NCBI RefSeq assembly: GCF_009712425.2 | Contig: NZ_VCJR02000002.1 | Location: 124,001-188,000 of the forward strand | Source: Aquisalinus luteolus | GTDB taxonomy: Bacteria > Pseudomonadota > Alphaproteobacteria > Caulobacterales > Parvularculaceae | DNA length: 64,000 nt | Direction of reading: 5' to 3' | Shown here: positions 9,357 to 17,155 of the stretch, one piece after another | Position numbering within the stretch: the stretch's first letter is position 1 | Layout: each line of letters starts with the position of its first letter | Notes under the pieces: model-generated | Told to the model about the DNA's origin: nothing | Databases searched by the model: none | What the model saw: the letters and a program-made list of their open reading frames with translations, nothing else | Position numbers and translations under genes: made by a program

Positions 9357-9892
9357 GTGGCGGCCTCATCTTCCCCATCCGCATCTTCATAGACAGGCGG
9401 GTCTATGGTTATCCTGCCACCGGCGAAGTCGATCTGTGGTACGGCCTCTTTCGTGAACGGAATGAGCACCGCAGTTTTCTCGCCGGGCACGTTCATCAGT
9501 TCCAGCAAATCACAGGCACCGTAATTGACCACTGCCTTGACCCTGCCGAAGGATGATCCATCGCTCGTGAAGGCGGCGAGGCCGACGAGGTCCTCGTAAT
9601 AGAACTCGTCCTCATCGGGCGGCGGCAGGCAGTCGCGCGGCACGAAAAGCTTTGTCCCGCCAAGGGCTTGGGCCGCCTCGCGGTCAGCGATCTCGGGACA
9701 GCGGACGACGAGAAGACCCGGTTTTGCTTCACGCACCAGCTTCAGCGTGAAGCGGCGCCCATCTTCGGTCGAGACGGGGCCATAACCCACGGCATCAACC
9801 GGCACCTCGGTAAAGGCGCGCAGCTTCGCCTCGCCGCGCACCCCATGGGCCCCGGCAAATGTACCGACACAGATCATTTTGCGATCAGCCAT
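9353..9892 (-). CDS. rimM: Ribosome maturation factor RimM
   Basis: 179 aa. Assembly factor for the 30S head, acting with S19. The N-terminal beta-barrel starts [23 protein letters not shown], typed as RimM, and the PRC-barrel half contains [10 protein letters not shown] and [18 protein letters not shown] 9892 is preferred over an in-frame ATG 12 codons upstream because homologues begin close to ICVG. Lies between rpsP (49-base gap) and trmD (ATGA overlap). Confidence 0.95.
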   Translation of the reverse strand: MADRKMICVGTFAGAHGVRGEAKLRAFTEVPVDAVGYGPVSTEDGRRFTLKLVREAKPGLLVVRCPEIADREAAQALGGTKLFVPRDCLPPPDEDEFYYEDLVGLAAFTSDGSSFGRVKAVVNYGACDLLELMNVPGEKTAVLIPFTKEAVPQIDFAGGRITIDPPVYEDADGEDEAAT

Positions 9893-9940
9893 GATGGCCC
9901 TCCCGGGCAGCTTGTGGCTGCCCGGCAAGTGTAAAAAGCC

Positions 9941-10384
9941 TTATTCGGACTTTTCTTCAGCGGCGTCTTCTGCCGGTGCTTCTTCAGCCGGAGCAGCGGC
10001 TGCCTCGGCGGCAGCGGCCTTTGCGGCCTCTTCAGCTTCGCGGGCAGCTTCAGCGGCGGCTTCTTTTTCGGCAATGCGCTCTTGCGCTTTCTTGCCCGGC
10101 TTTGCCTTGTTCGGGTTGTCGCCGTGTTCCCATTTCACGAGACCGGCAGTGCCGAGGAAGCGAGCGACGCGCTCGGTCGGCTGGGCACCTTTTTTCAGCC
10201 ATTCACTGGCTTTTTCGGTGTCGAGCTGCACGCGTTTCTCGTCATCCTTGCCCAGCAGCGGGTTGTAGGAGCCGATACGCTCGATGAAACGGCCATCGCG
10301 CGGCGCACGGGCGTCGGCAACAACGATGTGGTAATACGGACGCTTCTTGGAGCCCCCGCGGGACAGTCTCATTTTCAGTGCCAT
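9941..10384 (-). CDS. rpsP: 30S ribosomal protein S16 with Ala/Glu-rich C-terminal extension
   Basis: 147 aa. The first ~85 residues are ordinary S16 ([20 protein letters not shown], then [20 protein letters not shown]). The remaining ~60 residues are low-complexity Ala, Glu and Lys with little structure predicted beyond a charged helix. Such extensions are common in alphaproteobacterial S16 and are likely solvent-exposed. AAGGAAAAAGATC precedes the ATG. Part of the ffh-rpsP-rimM-trmD-rplS block. Confidence 0.97.
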   Translation of the reverse strand: MALKMRLSRGGSKKRPYYHIVVADARAPRDGRFIERIGSYNPLLGKDDEKRVQLDTEKASEWLKKGAQPTERVARFLGTAGLVKWEHGDNPNKAKPGKKAQERIAEKEAAAEAAREAEEAAKAAAAEAAAAPAEEAPAEDAAEEKSE

Positions 10385-10413
10385 GATCTTTTTCCTTTCA
10401 AACGGTCTGAAAT

Positions 10414-10638
10414 CTAGTGAGGTGGTTGTTCGACCCCGCCAAGCTCGGCGAGGATGTAATGGTGCAGCCCGTCCTGGGCTGCATTATTGAGCTCGTCTGC
10501 ATGGATACCCTGCGCCCGCGCGTCCTCGAGACATTGCTCGGTCAGCTGCTCGGCTTTCTTTTCGCGCTGGTCCTCCGGCACTTTATTGACATTCTTACCG
10601 ACCCATTCGGCGAGAAATTCCGATGCGCGTTCGCTCAT
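10414..10638 (-). CDS. Small helical protein between ffh and rpsP, unknown function
   Basis: 74 aa, no signal peptide or membrane segment; rich in Glu, Gln, Ala and His. The pattern ([16 protein letters not shown], then [17 protein letters not shown] and [11 protein letters not shown]) resembles the small DUF768-like proteins of alphaproteobacteria, a weak assignment. The gene lies 14 bases after ffh and 29 before rpsP on the same strand, so it is very likely co-transcribed with the translation genes. A possible role with SRP or ribosome assembly is inference from position only. Confidence 0.7.
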   Translation of the reverse strand: MSERASEFLAEWVGKNVNKVPEDQREKKAEQLTEQCLEDARAQGIHADELNNAAQDGLHHYILAELGGVEQPPH

Positions 10639-10652
10639 GATCCGTTCTCCGA

Positions 10653-12167
10653 TTATTTTTTCTTGGAGCCGGGCAAGCCAGGCAGGCCGAGCTTTGCCAG
10701 TTCATCTTCGGACGGTATCTTGCCGCCGCCTAACCCGCCACCAAGGCCGGGCAGGCCGCCACCCATTCCGCCTCCCAGGCCGGAAGGCAGCTTTCCGCCT
10801 CCCACGCCACCGGGCATACCGCCGCCGCCCATCATGCCGGCGAGGCCTTTCATGCCGCCCTTCTTGCCCATCTTCTTCATCATCGTGGACATGCCCTGAT
10901 AGGCTTTCAGCAGGCGGTTGACCTCCTGCACGCTGGTGCCGGAACCGGCGGCGATGCGCTTCTTGCGCGAGGCGTTCAGGACCTTGGGGTTCTTGCGTTC
11001 CTTTTTCGTCATGGAGCTGATGATCGCTTCCTGACGGGAAATTTCCTTGCCTTCGAAACCACCGGCGGCGTCGAGTTGCTTCTTCATCTTGCCCATGCCG
11101 GGCATCATGCCCATGATCGCACCCATGCCACCCATACGGCGCATCTGCTTCAGCTGGTCCGCGAGATCATCAAGATCGAACTGCCCCTTGGACAGTTTCT
11201 TCGCCATCTTCTCGGCTTTTTCCTGATCGACCTCTTCGGATGCCTTCTCGACCAGTGAGACGATGTCGCCCATGCCGAGAATGCGCCCGGCCATGCGCCT
11301 GGGGTCGAACTCATCGAGGGCATCGAGCTTCTCGCCGATACCGATCAGCTTGATCGGCGCACCGGTGACAGCGCGCATGGACAGGGCAGCACCACCGCGG
11401 CCATCGCCATCGATCCGTGTCATGACGACACCGGAGACCGGCACGCGGGCCTTGAATTTTTCCGCCGTCTGGACCGCGTCCTGACCGGTCAGGGAGTCGA
11501 CGACCAGCAATGTTTCCGCCGGGTTGGCGATCCGGTGTACGTCGGCGACCTCTGCCATCAGCTGTTCGTCGATCGACAGGCGGCCTGCGGTGTCGAGCAT
11601 GACGACGTCATAGCCGCCGAGGCGGGCCGCTTCCATTGCGCGCTTTGCGATGTCGACGGGCTGCTGGCCAGCAATGATCGGCAGCGTCTTCACCTCTGCC
11701 TGCTCGCCAAGGACCTTCAGCTGCTCCTGCGCGGCCGGGCGGCGCGTGTCGAGCGAGGCCATCAGGACCTTTTTCTTTTCCTTCTTCTGAAGGCGCAGCG
11801 CGATCTTGGCGGTCGAAGTGGTCTTGCCGGAACCCTGCAGGCCGACCATCAGTATGGCGGCAGGCGGTGCAACATTGAGATCGAGAGCGTGGTCGGCTTC
11901 AGCGCCGCCAAGCATGTCGACCAGTGCATCATGGACGATCTTGATGACCTGCTGGCCGGGCGTGACCGAGCGCAGCACATCCTGGCCGATGGCGCGCTCC
12001 TTGACCTTGCCGATGAACTCGCGCGCAACCGGCAGGGCGACGTCAGCCTCCAAGAGGGCAACGCGCACCTCGCGCATCGCCTCGCTGACGTCAGCCTCGC
12101 TCAGGGAGCCGCGGCCACGCAGCTTGTCAAAGACGCCGGATAGCCTGTCGCTCAGGGTTTCAAACAT
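10653..12167 (-). CDS. ffh: Signal recognition particle protein Ffh (SRP54)
   Basis: 504 aa GTPase that binds signal sequences and 4.5S RNA and delivers nascent inner-membrane proteins to FtsY. N domain at residues 1-95, P-loop GLQGSGKTT at 109-117, then DTAGR and TRIDGDGRGG, and a Met-rich M domain (GAIMGMMPGMGKMKK). The last ~65 residues form an unusually long Gly/Pro/Leu-rich tail beyond the M domain. Start chosen at ATG 12167 (MFETLSDRL), with GAGAGG six bases before it; an in-frame ATG 28 codons upstream lacks homology. First gene of its block. Confidence 0.97.
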   Translation of the reverse strand: MFETLSDRLSGVFDKLRGRGSLSEADVSEAMREVRVALLEADVALPVAREFIGKVKERAIGQDVLRSVTPGQQVIKIVHDALVDMLGGAEADHALDLNVAPPAAILMVGLQGSGKTTSTAKIALRLQKKEKKKVLMASLDTRRPAAQEQLKVLGEQAEVKTLPIIAGQQPVDIAKRAMEAARLGGYDVVMLDTAGRLSIDEQLMAEVADVHRIANPAETLLVVDSLTGQDAVQTAEKFKARVPVSGVVMTRIDGDGRGGAALSMRAVTGAPIKLIGIGEKLDALDEFDPRRMAGRILGMGDIVSLVEKASEEVDQEKAEKMAKKLSKGQFDLDDLADQLKQMRRMGGMGAIMGMMPGMGKMKKQLDAAGGFEGKEISRQEAIISSMTKKERKNPKVLNASRKKRIAAGSGTSVQEVNRLLKAYQGMSTMMKKMGKKGGMKGLAGMMGGGGMPGGVGGGKLPSGLGGGMGGGLPGLGGGLGGGKIPSEDELAKLGLPGLPGSKKK

Positions 12168-12367
12168 ATCGATCCTCTCAAGATTTACGCGTCGGGGTGC
12201 CAGCCTGCCGTCAGGCAGATAACCATGCACCAAAAGCCCCCGTGAGCGCATTACGCCGACGGAGGGACATCCCCGGCCCCGTCCTCCATGTAGGTGCGCG
12301 ATCGCGCAAAGTCAGAGGGGTCGTGCCGGCAGACGCGGAAATCTCATGGAATTTCCGTAAAATCGAG

Positions 12368-12392
12368 GCGGGTCTTACAGGCAGAAGCCCGC
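12368..12392 (-). terminator. Possible terminator after the glucokinase-like gene
   Basis: A GC-rich hairpin (GCGGGCTT pairing with AAGACCCGC, one bulged base, minus strand) stands 18 bases past the stop of the gene ending at 12410. The following T tract is weak (CTCGATTTTA), so this is tentative. The rest of the 242-base gap up to the ffh start shows no gene and should hold the ffh promoter. Confidence 0.4.
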
Positions 12393-12409
12393 AAGGTCAA
12401 GCAATAGGG

Positions 12410-13429
12410 CTATTCCGCCAGCTCGATGCGTTCGCACGCGATGCGCAACACCCCAATCATGGAAACCCGCCGGTGGGTGATGGTGTAAAGCGGAATGCGC
12501 TGCATATAGAGCCTGAAGTCGACCTTGTCCTCAAACCGCCGGCGGATGGTGTCCGCCATGTCGTCGCCGAGATCCATGACCTCGTTGACGAATGGGCTGA
12601 CGAGGAACATGCCGTCAATGGCCCCCAGCATCAGCGCGACATCGCCCGCCATGGCCCCGAGGGCATTGGCGAAACGCTCGATCGCCTCGATACAATGGGG
12701 ATCGGCTTCGTTGCGGGCGTAGAGCATGATTTCCTGCGCGCGCAGGTCGAGCGTCTTGCTGCCGGCCTTTTCGGCGATATAGCTGTAGACGCCTTCCAGC
12801 CCGGGATAGCTGACCACCTCGTGGAAGGAGAGCCGCTCGCCCTTCGCCATGCGATGCATCATGAAATCCGCCTGCCATGCATCGCATGGCGCGAAATTGG
12901 CGTGGCCGCCCTCTGAATCGATCACCTGCACCGTCTTGCCGGTATGAATGACACTGGCAACACCGAGGCCATAGGTCGGCACGGTCAGCCCGTAGCGGCC
13001 CTTTTTGTGTACATAGGCCGGCTGTTCATGCCCGGCGATGCTGACAACGTCCTTCGGGTCCAGCCAGGGCAGGGCCGAGCCCATGGCAACGCAATCGTTA
13101 GCGTTAACAATTCGGGTAAAAGGAAATGCCTGGCGGATCTCATCGAGTGTGAAGGCCAGATCGCTGCCCGGGATGATGATCTTCTCACCGATCTGCGGCC
13201 CGGCATGGGACAGGGCAAGCACAGGCGGCATCGCCTCCATGCCCCCATGCTGGCCGATATAGTGGCCGAGAAGGCCGACGATATCGTCAAAGTCGCTGGT
13301 CTGGATCTTGAGGTAATGGCCGAGCACGGGCTTGCTGCCCGCGCTGTCCATGCCGATACCCAGCGCGAAGCGCGTTACGCCGCGCGTGATCTCGACAACG
13401 AGTGCGTCGAATTGCTGCCTGTTGGTCAA
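12410..13429 (-). CDS. Glucokinase-fold (Glk-type) protein with degenerate ATP-binding motifs
   Basis: 339 aa from a TTG at 13429, picked because GGGAGG sits five bases before it; an in-frame ATG at 13477 lacks a ribosome site. The order matches bacterial Glk: NANDC with Asp112 (catalytic-base position), TYGLGVA (152-158, normally GTGLG), EGGHANFAP (173-181, sugar-binding Glu and His), and DGMFLVSPF (272-280, normally GGVFIAGGI). The first phosphate motif, DxGGTN in true glucokinases, reads VEITRGVTRFALG. Sugar-site residues persist while all three nucleotide motifs are altered. It may be a sugar-sensing pseudokinase or a divergent kinase; glucose phosphorylation should not be assumed. Confidence 0.75.
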   Translation of the reverse strand: MTNRQQFDALVVEITRGVTRFALGIGMDSAGSKPVLGHYLKIQTSDFDDIVGLLGHYIGQHGGMEAMPPVLALSHAGPQIGEKIIIPGSDLAFTLDEIRQAFPFTRIVNANDCVAMGSALPWLDPKDVVSIAGHEQPAYVHKKGRYGLTVPTYGLGVASVIHTGKTVQVIDSEGGHANFAPCDAWQADFMMHRMAKGERLSFHEVVSYPGLEGVYSYIAEKAGSKTLDLRAQEIMLYARNEADPHCIEAIERFANALGAMAGDVALMLGAIDGMFLVSPFVNEVMDLGDDMADTIRRRFEDKVDFRLYMQRIPLYTITHRRVSMIGVLRIACERIELAE

Positions 13430-13527
13430 GCAAGCCTCCCTTTTATCAGCAGCCCGTGTGATCCGGGCTTTGTGCATCAGGCAAGAATGCAGGCTAATCG
13501 ATAGGGAGTCATTAACGTAAAGACAAA

Positions 13528-13552
13528 AGAGGGAAATTTAATATTTCCCTCT
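13528..13552 (-). terminator. Rho-independent terminator of the TadG/TadE operon
   Basis: AGAGGGAAAT and ATTTCCCTCT form a perfect 10-bp stem with a five-base loop; read on the minus strand it is followed by TTTTGTCTTT. It lies 45 bases beyond the end of the last pilus-type gene. Confidence 0.85.
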
Positions 13553-13596
13553 ATCAAAAGCTGTGGCTGAGAAAGGTCCGGCCCTGAGGCCGGTCA

Positions 13597-14472
13597 TCAG
13601 CAAAGGCCGAACAACCAGGCAAGGAAGCCGCAGCTGCCGCCGCTATTGCCGCCACCATTGTTGTTTCCGTTCCCATTTCCATTCCCGTTGCCGTTGCCGT
13701 TGTTACCATTGCCATTGCCATTGCCATTGCCGCCATTGGTACCATTGCTGTTTCCGGGATTGCTCTCGTCATGGCCATCGGCGTCGTTGCCATGGCCGTT
13801 ATTGCCATCGTCATCGTCATCATCATCGCCGTCGTTACCGCCATTGCCATTATTGCCCCCATTGCCTGAAGGCGCTGAACTGGCCGGTATGTCTTCAGGG
13901 TCTTCGGAGTCATCATAATCGATGTCATCCTTGTACTCGATCTTGCCCGAGTAACGCGGCAGGCGAACTGTTTCCTTCTTGAAGGTCAGCGGGGCCAGGT
14001 CGACCATGTATCTGTTGTTATCGTAGACCACATTGGTTTCTACACTGATGACCATTTCCTTGGCGTGATTGGTCGGATAGTTGGTCTTGCCGACTTTCTC
14101 GCCTTTTTTCAGGTTCGGCAGATTGTAAGCCTTGCTCCAGTCCACTTCCCATTTGTTGCCATCATCGACGCGCTTGAACGCCGTGACACGGCCCTGGACA
14201 GTCATGTCAGCGCCGTAACGCGTCAGCATGAGTTCGGCTGCATCGATAACGATCTCGAACTCGTCATCATCCATTTCCATGGAACGGGTAACAAGGTCCG
14301 CCATGACATCCGTCGCACGCTGGGCGTCGTTTTTTGCCTTCACATAGTCGAAGATACTGGCCGAACCAAAGATGAGAAGGAGCATGAAAGGCAGGATGAT
14401 GGCAAATTCCATCGCCGCAATGCCCTTTGTGTCTCTCGGGAAATTCGCAAATCTGTTCAACATCTCTCTCAT
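13597..14472 (-). CDS. TadE-like pilus protein with Asn/Gly/Asp-rich C-terminal tail
   Basis: 291 aa. Residues ~15-45 carry the TadE-like signature (KGIAAMEFAIILPFMLLLIFG), a short cytoplasmic leader with a Glu inside the hydrophobic helix, as in Tad pseudopilins. Residues ~55-190 form a periplasmic domain. Residues ~202-280 are low complexity, an Asp block then (Asn-Gly)n, and the protein ends with Cys281, a hydrophobic patch and Cys291. The start at 14472 follows a G-rich ribosome site; an ATG at 14499 would overlap tadE. The tail is encoded by hexanucleotide repeats. Last gene of a three-gene tad operon. The pilus/adhesion role is inferred from family. Confidence 0.75.
   Translation of the reverse strand: MREMLNRFANFPRDTKGIAAMEFAIILPFMLLLIFGSASIFDYVKAKNDAQRATDVMADLVTRSMEMDDDEFEIVIDAAELMLTRYGADMTVQGRVTAFKRVDDGNKWEVDWSKAYNLPNLKKGEKVGKTNYPTNHAKEMVISVETNVVYDNNRYMVDLAPLTFKKETVRLPRYSGKIEYKDDIDYDDSEDPEDIPASSAPSGNGGNNGNGGNDGDDDDDDDGNNGHGNDADGHDESNPGNSNGTNGGNGNGNGNGNNGNGNGNGNGNGNNNGGGNSGGSCGFLAWLFGLC
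13633..13869. repeat. Low-complexity repeat tract (GCCATT-type hexamers) inside the pilus gene
   Basis: On the plus strand the tract is built of GCCATT, GCCGTT and related hexamers plus an ATC run, encoding Asn-Gly and Asp runs on the minus strand. Unit length is a multiple of three, so copy changes would keep frame. Confidence 0.85.
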
Positions 14473-14485
14473 GTTCCACCCCCCT

Positions 14486-15067
14486 TCAGAATGGCTCATT
14501 GCGGATAACGGTAGAAGAAGTCAGCTCGTATTTTCCGGGTGCTGATTCCGGCAGTTGAAGCCCGACATTGGTCAGGTAGAAAGTCATGTTCTTCAGCCCT
14601 GGCACGAGCAGGCTGGTGTTCACGCAAACGCGGATATAGACGATGTCGCCCCCTGCCGTATTGGCATATGCCGGCTTGTCCTCGTCTTTCAGGTCCTCAC
14701 CGGTGTTGACGCATGTCGCTGCGCCCGGATCGAAACTGGAGTACCCGGACAGTTTCCTGATTTCCAGCGTGACATTGCCATCGCACTTGATGACCGTATG
14801 TACAGAGTCACAGAAGATATCCATGACATCTTCAGCGCTCTTTCCCTTCGCCTTGCCGGTATATATCTGGCGGGAGATTTCAGAGACTCCGTGATCGACC
14901 ATGCCGATCTTCAGATACATCATGCCCGCCTCGAACCCGGAGAACAGGATCGCAAAGAACAAGGGCGCCAGGATCGCGAATTCGATCACCGCTGTCCCGC
15001 GCTTGTTGTTCGCGAAAGGCCTGCAGCTTCCGAAGAGAGCAGAATATCTTTTGTGTCTGAACGACAT
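14486..15067 (-). CDS. TadE-family pilus assembly protein
   Basis: 193 aa. The N-terminal segment NKRGTAVIEFAILAPLFFAILFSG is a TadE signature: basic leader, Gly-Thr-Ala, then a hydrophobic helix with an internal Glu. The rest is periplasmic with Cys residues (ATCVNTGEDL; VRVCVNTSLL) that could form disulfides. TadE/TadF are minor pseudopilins of the Flp/Tad pilus, processed by a prepilin peptidase. Sits 11 bases after tadG and 13 bases before the repeat-tailed TadE-like gene. The core tad genes (tadA, tadB, tadC, rcpA) are not in the window. Confidence 0.88.
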   Translation of the reverse strand: MSFRHKRYSALFGSCRPFANNKRGTAVIEFAILAPLFFAILFSGFEAGMMYLKIGMVDHGVSEISRQIYTGKAKGKSAEDVMDIFCDSVHTVIKCDGNVTLEIRKLSGYSSFDPGAATCVNTGEDLKDEDKPAYANTAGGDIVYIRVCVNTSLLVPGLKNMTFYLTNVGLQLPESAPGKYELTSSTVIRNEPF

Positions 15068-15078
15068 CTCTGAATTCC

Positions 15079-16431
15079 TTACAGGGTCAACCGGACGCCA
15101 TTGATACTGGCGGCGATGGATTTGAAAGCGGCACCGATATTCGTGTCCTCGATGTAGTAATATTGAGACACGGACGATGCACAGTCACTCATGATCTGGT
15201 CGGAGTTTCCGCCCTTGTTGATCTGGAAGCCGATCGTGTAGACGATAACGCCCTTTGCCTTTGCATCGTTACACACGGCAGTGAAGTTGCTGCGGTTTTT
15301 CGATGCGCCGTATTTCTGGTAGCTGCAATCTTTCCATAGCCACTTGTAGAGACTGTTGCTCCACTCCCAGAACCCCAGGACATCGCAACCGGCATTGGGG
15401 CGGTTGTGGGCTGTTGCCTCACCATCGGTCATGATGATCAGGGCCTTCATGACGCCGCTGTTATAGGCCGCGGGGTGCTTTGCCTGTTGATCACCTTTCA
15501 GGTGCGCCTTCATTTCCGGCGACAGGGCCTTCAGGCCCACCAGGGCACCGACATCGAGGCTTGTATTGCGCGAGATCGTCAGGTCGTCGATCTTGTCCTT
15601 CAGGTCTTTCTTCGTATTCGAAAGATAGAGCGCCTCATTATTGCTCTCCGGGCAGTGGCGCAGCGACGCATCCGGATCATCGGTAAAGCGTGGCATCACC
15701 TCCAGGGAATTGGCGGAAGGCTTTTTGTCGTTGAACAGGGTGGCAGTCCATTCCACGCACCCGTCCCATTTATGGCCATCGGAGAAGTTCGTGTCGTGAT
15801 TGTTATCGACAGTAGATTTCTTCACGAACTCCCAGAAGTCGTCACCGACATTCACATTGGAGGAGAAAGGAATGATGCTGATTGTCGTCTGGGCTTTCAT
15901 CTTGTCGGTCAGCACCGCATCGATGAAGTCCTTCCCGGCCTGCTGCATGTTGGTGAATTTCGTGCCGTTCATCGACCCGGAGATGTCGAGAACCAGCGCG
16001 ATTTCGATATCGGAGTAGGTCTGCGTACCCGATGAAGCGATCTTGATGTCCATCTTGTTCATGCCGAGCATGCCAAGGAAGAACGTCTTCATCTCATAAT
16101 TCGCCGTCACATCGACCGTCTTGCCGTTGAGGACTTCTGCAACGGTCACATCGATATCGATAGCTTCAGGATCAAGCTTGCTCTGGCGCAGGCCCGCCTT
16201 GATGAACTGCTCTACGGTCGTCTTAGGGTCGTTATTGTTGTTGATCTCGGAAATGGCAAGCACGCCGGCATCGACGACACCCTGGATTTCAGAGCGCATC
16301 TGGTTCATCCGCACCATGTCGACGGCACCGCCAAGCAGCCCCAGCAATGGCACTGCGACCAGCGCGGTCATCATCGCGACATTGCCGCGCTGACTGTTTC
16401 CAAATGCTTTCAGGCTTCTCAACAAACCCAT
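15079..16431 (-). CDS. TadG-like pilus protein with von Willebrand A domain
   Basis: 450 aa. Residues ~10-45 are the TadG-type helix (SQRGNVAMMTALVAVPLLGLLG). A VWA domain follows with the MIDAS motif DISGS at 149-153 and later IMTDGEAT, ending GVRLTL like other TadG proteins. Such proteins sit in the envelope with the VWA domain in the periplasm and help pilus assembly or surface attachment. The ATG at 16431 is preferred (MGLLRSL) over 16455, with AGGGG upstream. The 202-base gap before it (16456-16657) shows no gene and should contain the operon promoter. Confidence 0.88.
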   Translation of the reverse strand: MGLLRSLKAFGNSQRGNVAMMTALVAVPLLGLLGGAVDMVRMNQMRSEIQGVVDAGVLAISEINNNNDPKTTVEQFIKAGLRQSKLDPEAIDIDVTVAEVLNGKTVDVTANYEMKTFFLGMLGMNKMDIKIASSGTQTYSDIEIALVLDISGSMNGTKFTNMQQAGKDFIDAVLTDKMKAQTTISIIPFSSNVNVGDDFWEFVKKSTVDNNHDTNFSDGHKWDGCVEWTATLFNDKKPSANSLEVMPRFTDDPDASLRHCPESNNEALYLSNTKKDLKDKIDDLTISRNTSLDVGALVGLKALSPEMKAHLKGDQQAKHPAAYNSGVMKALIIMTDGEATAHNRPNAGCDVLGFWEWSNSLYKWLWKDCSYQKYGASKNRSNFTAVCNDAKAKGVIVYTIGFQINKGGNSDQIMSDCASSVSQYYYIEDTNIGAAFKSIAASINGVRLTL

Positions 16432-16657
16432 CGGGCACACCCCTGCTGATCTCAATTGAATTTAATTTTAGGGAATGTGCGTTAATGGCGCGTTGAAAAA
16501 TCTGGTTAACGCAGCATTATCGGAAATATTTGTGTGCAGATGGTTTCGGAAACCTTAAGAGCTGCCACGAGGCCTTTGTTTCTAGCCGAATTAGTGTCTT
16601 TGATAAAATTGAAAAATTTATTATTCCGATGGAGAAGATTTTAAATGGCACGGAATT

Positions 16658-17155
16658 CTACAGGTCAAACCGGCCCAAATCCGTATTCTTCTTGAGCTTC
16701 CCGGCTTCGAATACGCGGCCGTTCATTACCCCGTGCACGCCTGCTGGCAGGCACTGGGCACCAATGATCGCCCCGCCCAGATTGAACGGTCCATCGGAAT
16801 GGAAGAGGGAGAAGGGCCGCATGGCCCCGGTCAAAACGATCGTCTTTGATGTCCCCTCCAGGGCCTTGGCCAGATAGCGCGCCGTTTCGCCCATCGTTCC
16901 GGTGCCATGGGTGACGACAAGGGCCTCTTCCCTTGCATCCCGGATCGCACCGGCGAGTTTTTCCCTGTCCTCATCTGTCATGTTCAGGCTGTCGAGCATC
17001 ATCACGATCTGCGTGACCGGGAAATGGCAGCGCCCGTAATGCAGTATTTCAGGTATCTGCGTAGACCCGTCAGCAGCAAAGGCCAGCGTTTCGGTATAGG
17101 GGTCGTGCACCTTGTCGATCGTGCCGCCCGTCACGAATATGCGGACAGGCTTCAT
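16658..17155 (-). CDS. Single-domain asparaginase-like protein
   Basis: 165 aa. It holds the N-terminal catalytic half of type I/II asparaginases: FVTGGTIDK with the first nucleophilic Thr, and VVTHGTGTM with the second Thr/Asp region, then TGAMRP. Canonical enzymes have ~330 aa with a second domain; here the C-terminal domain is absent and the gene ends cleanly at a stop, so this is the short asparaginase-like family rather than a frameshift. Activity would need dimer rearrangement and is unproven. Its ATG overlaps the stop of the symporter gene (ATGA), so it may act on imported amino acids. Confidence 0.8.
   Translation of the reverse strand: MKPVRIFVTGGTIDKVHDPYTETLAFAADGSTQIPEILHYGRCHFPVTQIVMMLDSLNMTDEDREKLAGAIRDAREEALVVTHGTGTMGETARYLAKALEGTSKTIVLTGAMRPFSLFHSDGPFNLGGAIIGAQCLPAGVHGVMNGRVFEAGKLKKNTDLGRFDL

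Noticed and set aside
12168-12409. 4.5S RNA gene upstream of ffh
   Set aside because: The conserved GGAAGGAAGCAGCC-type loop is not present.
13633-13869. CRISPR-like repetition
   Set aside because: Repeats are contiguous hexamers without spacers, inside a coding frame.
13646-13918. Pro/Leu-rich open frame on the plus strand within the hexamer repeat
   Set aside because: Composition follows directly from the repeat; the minus-strand pilus gene explains it.
16530-16877. 115-codon open frame on the plus strand across the tadG upstream gap
   Set aside because: It runs into the asparaginase gene in antisense, and shows no ribosome site or recognisable motif.
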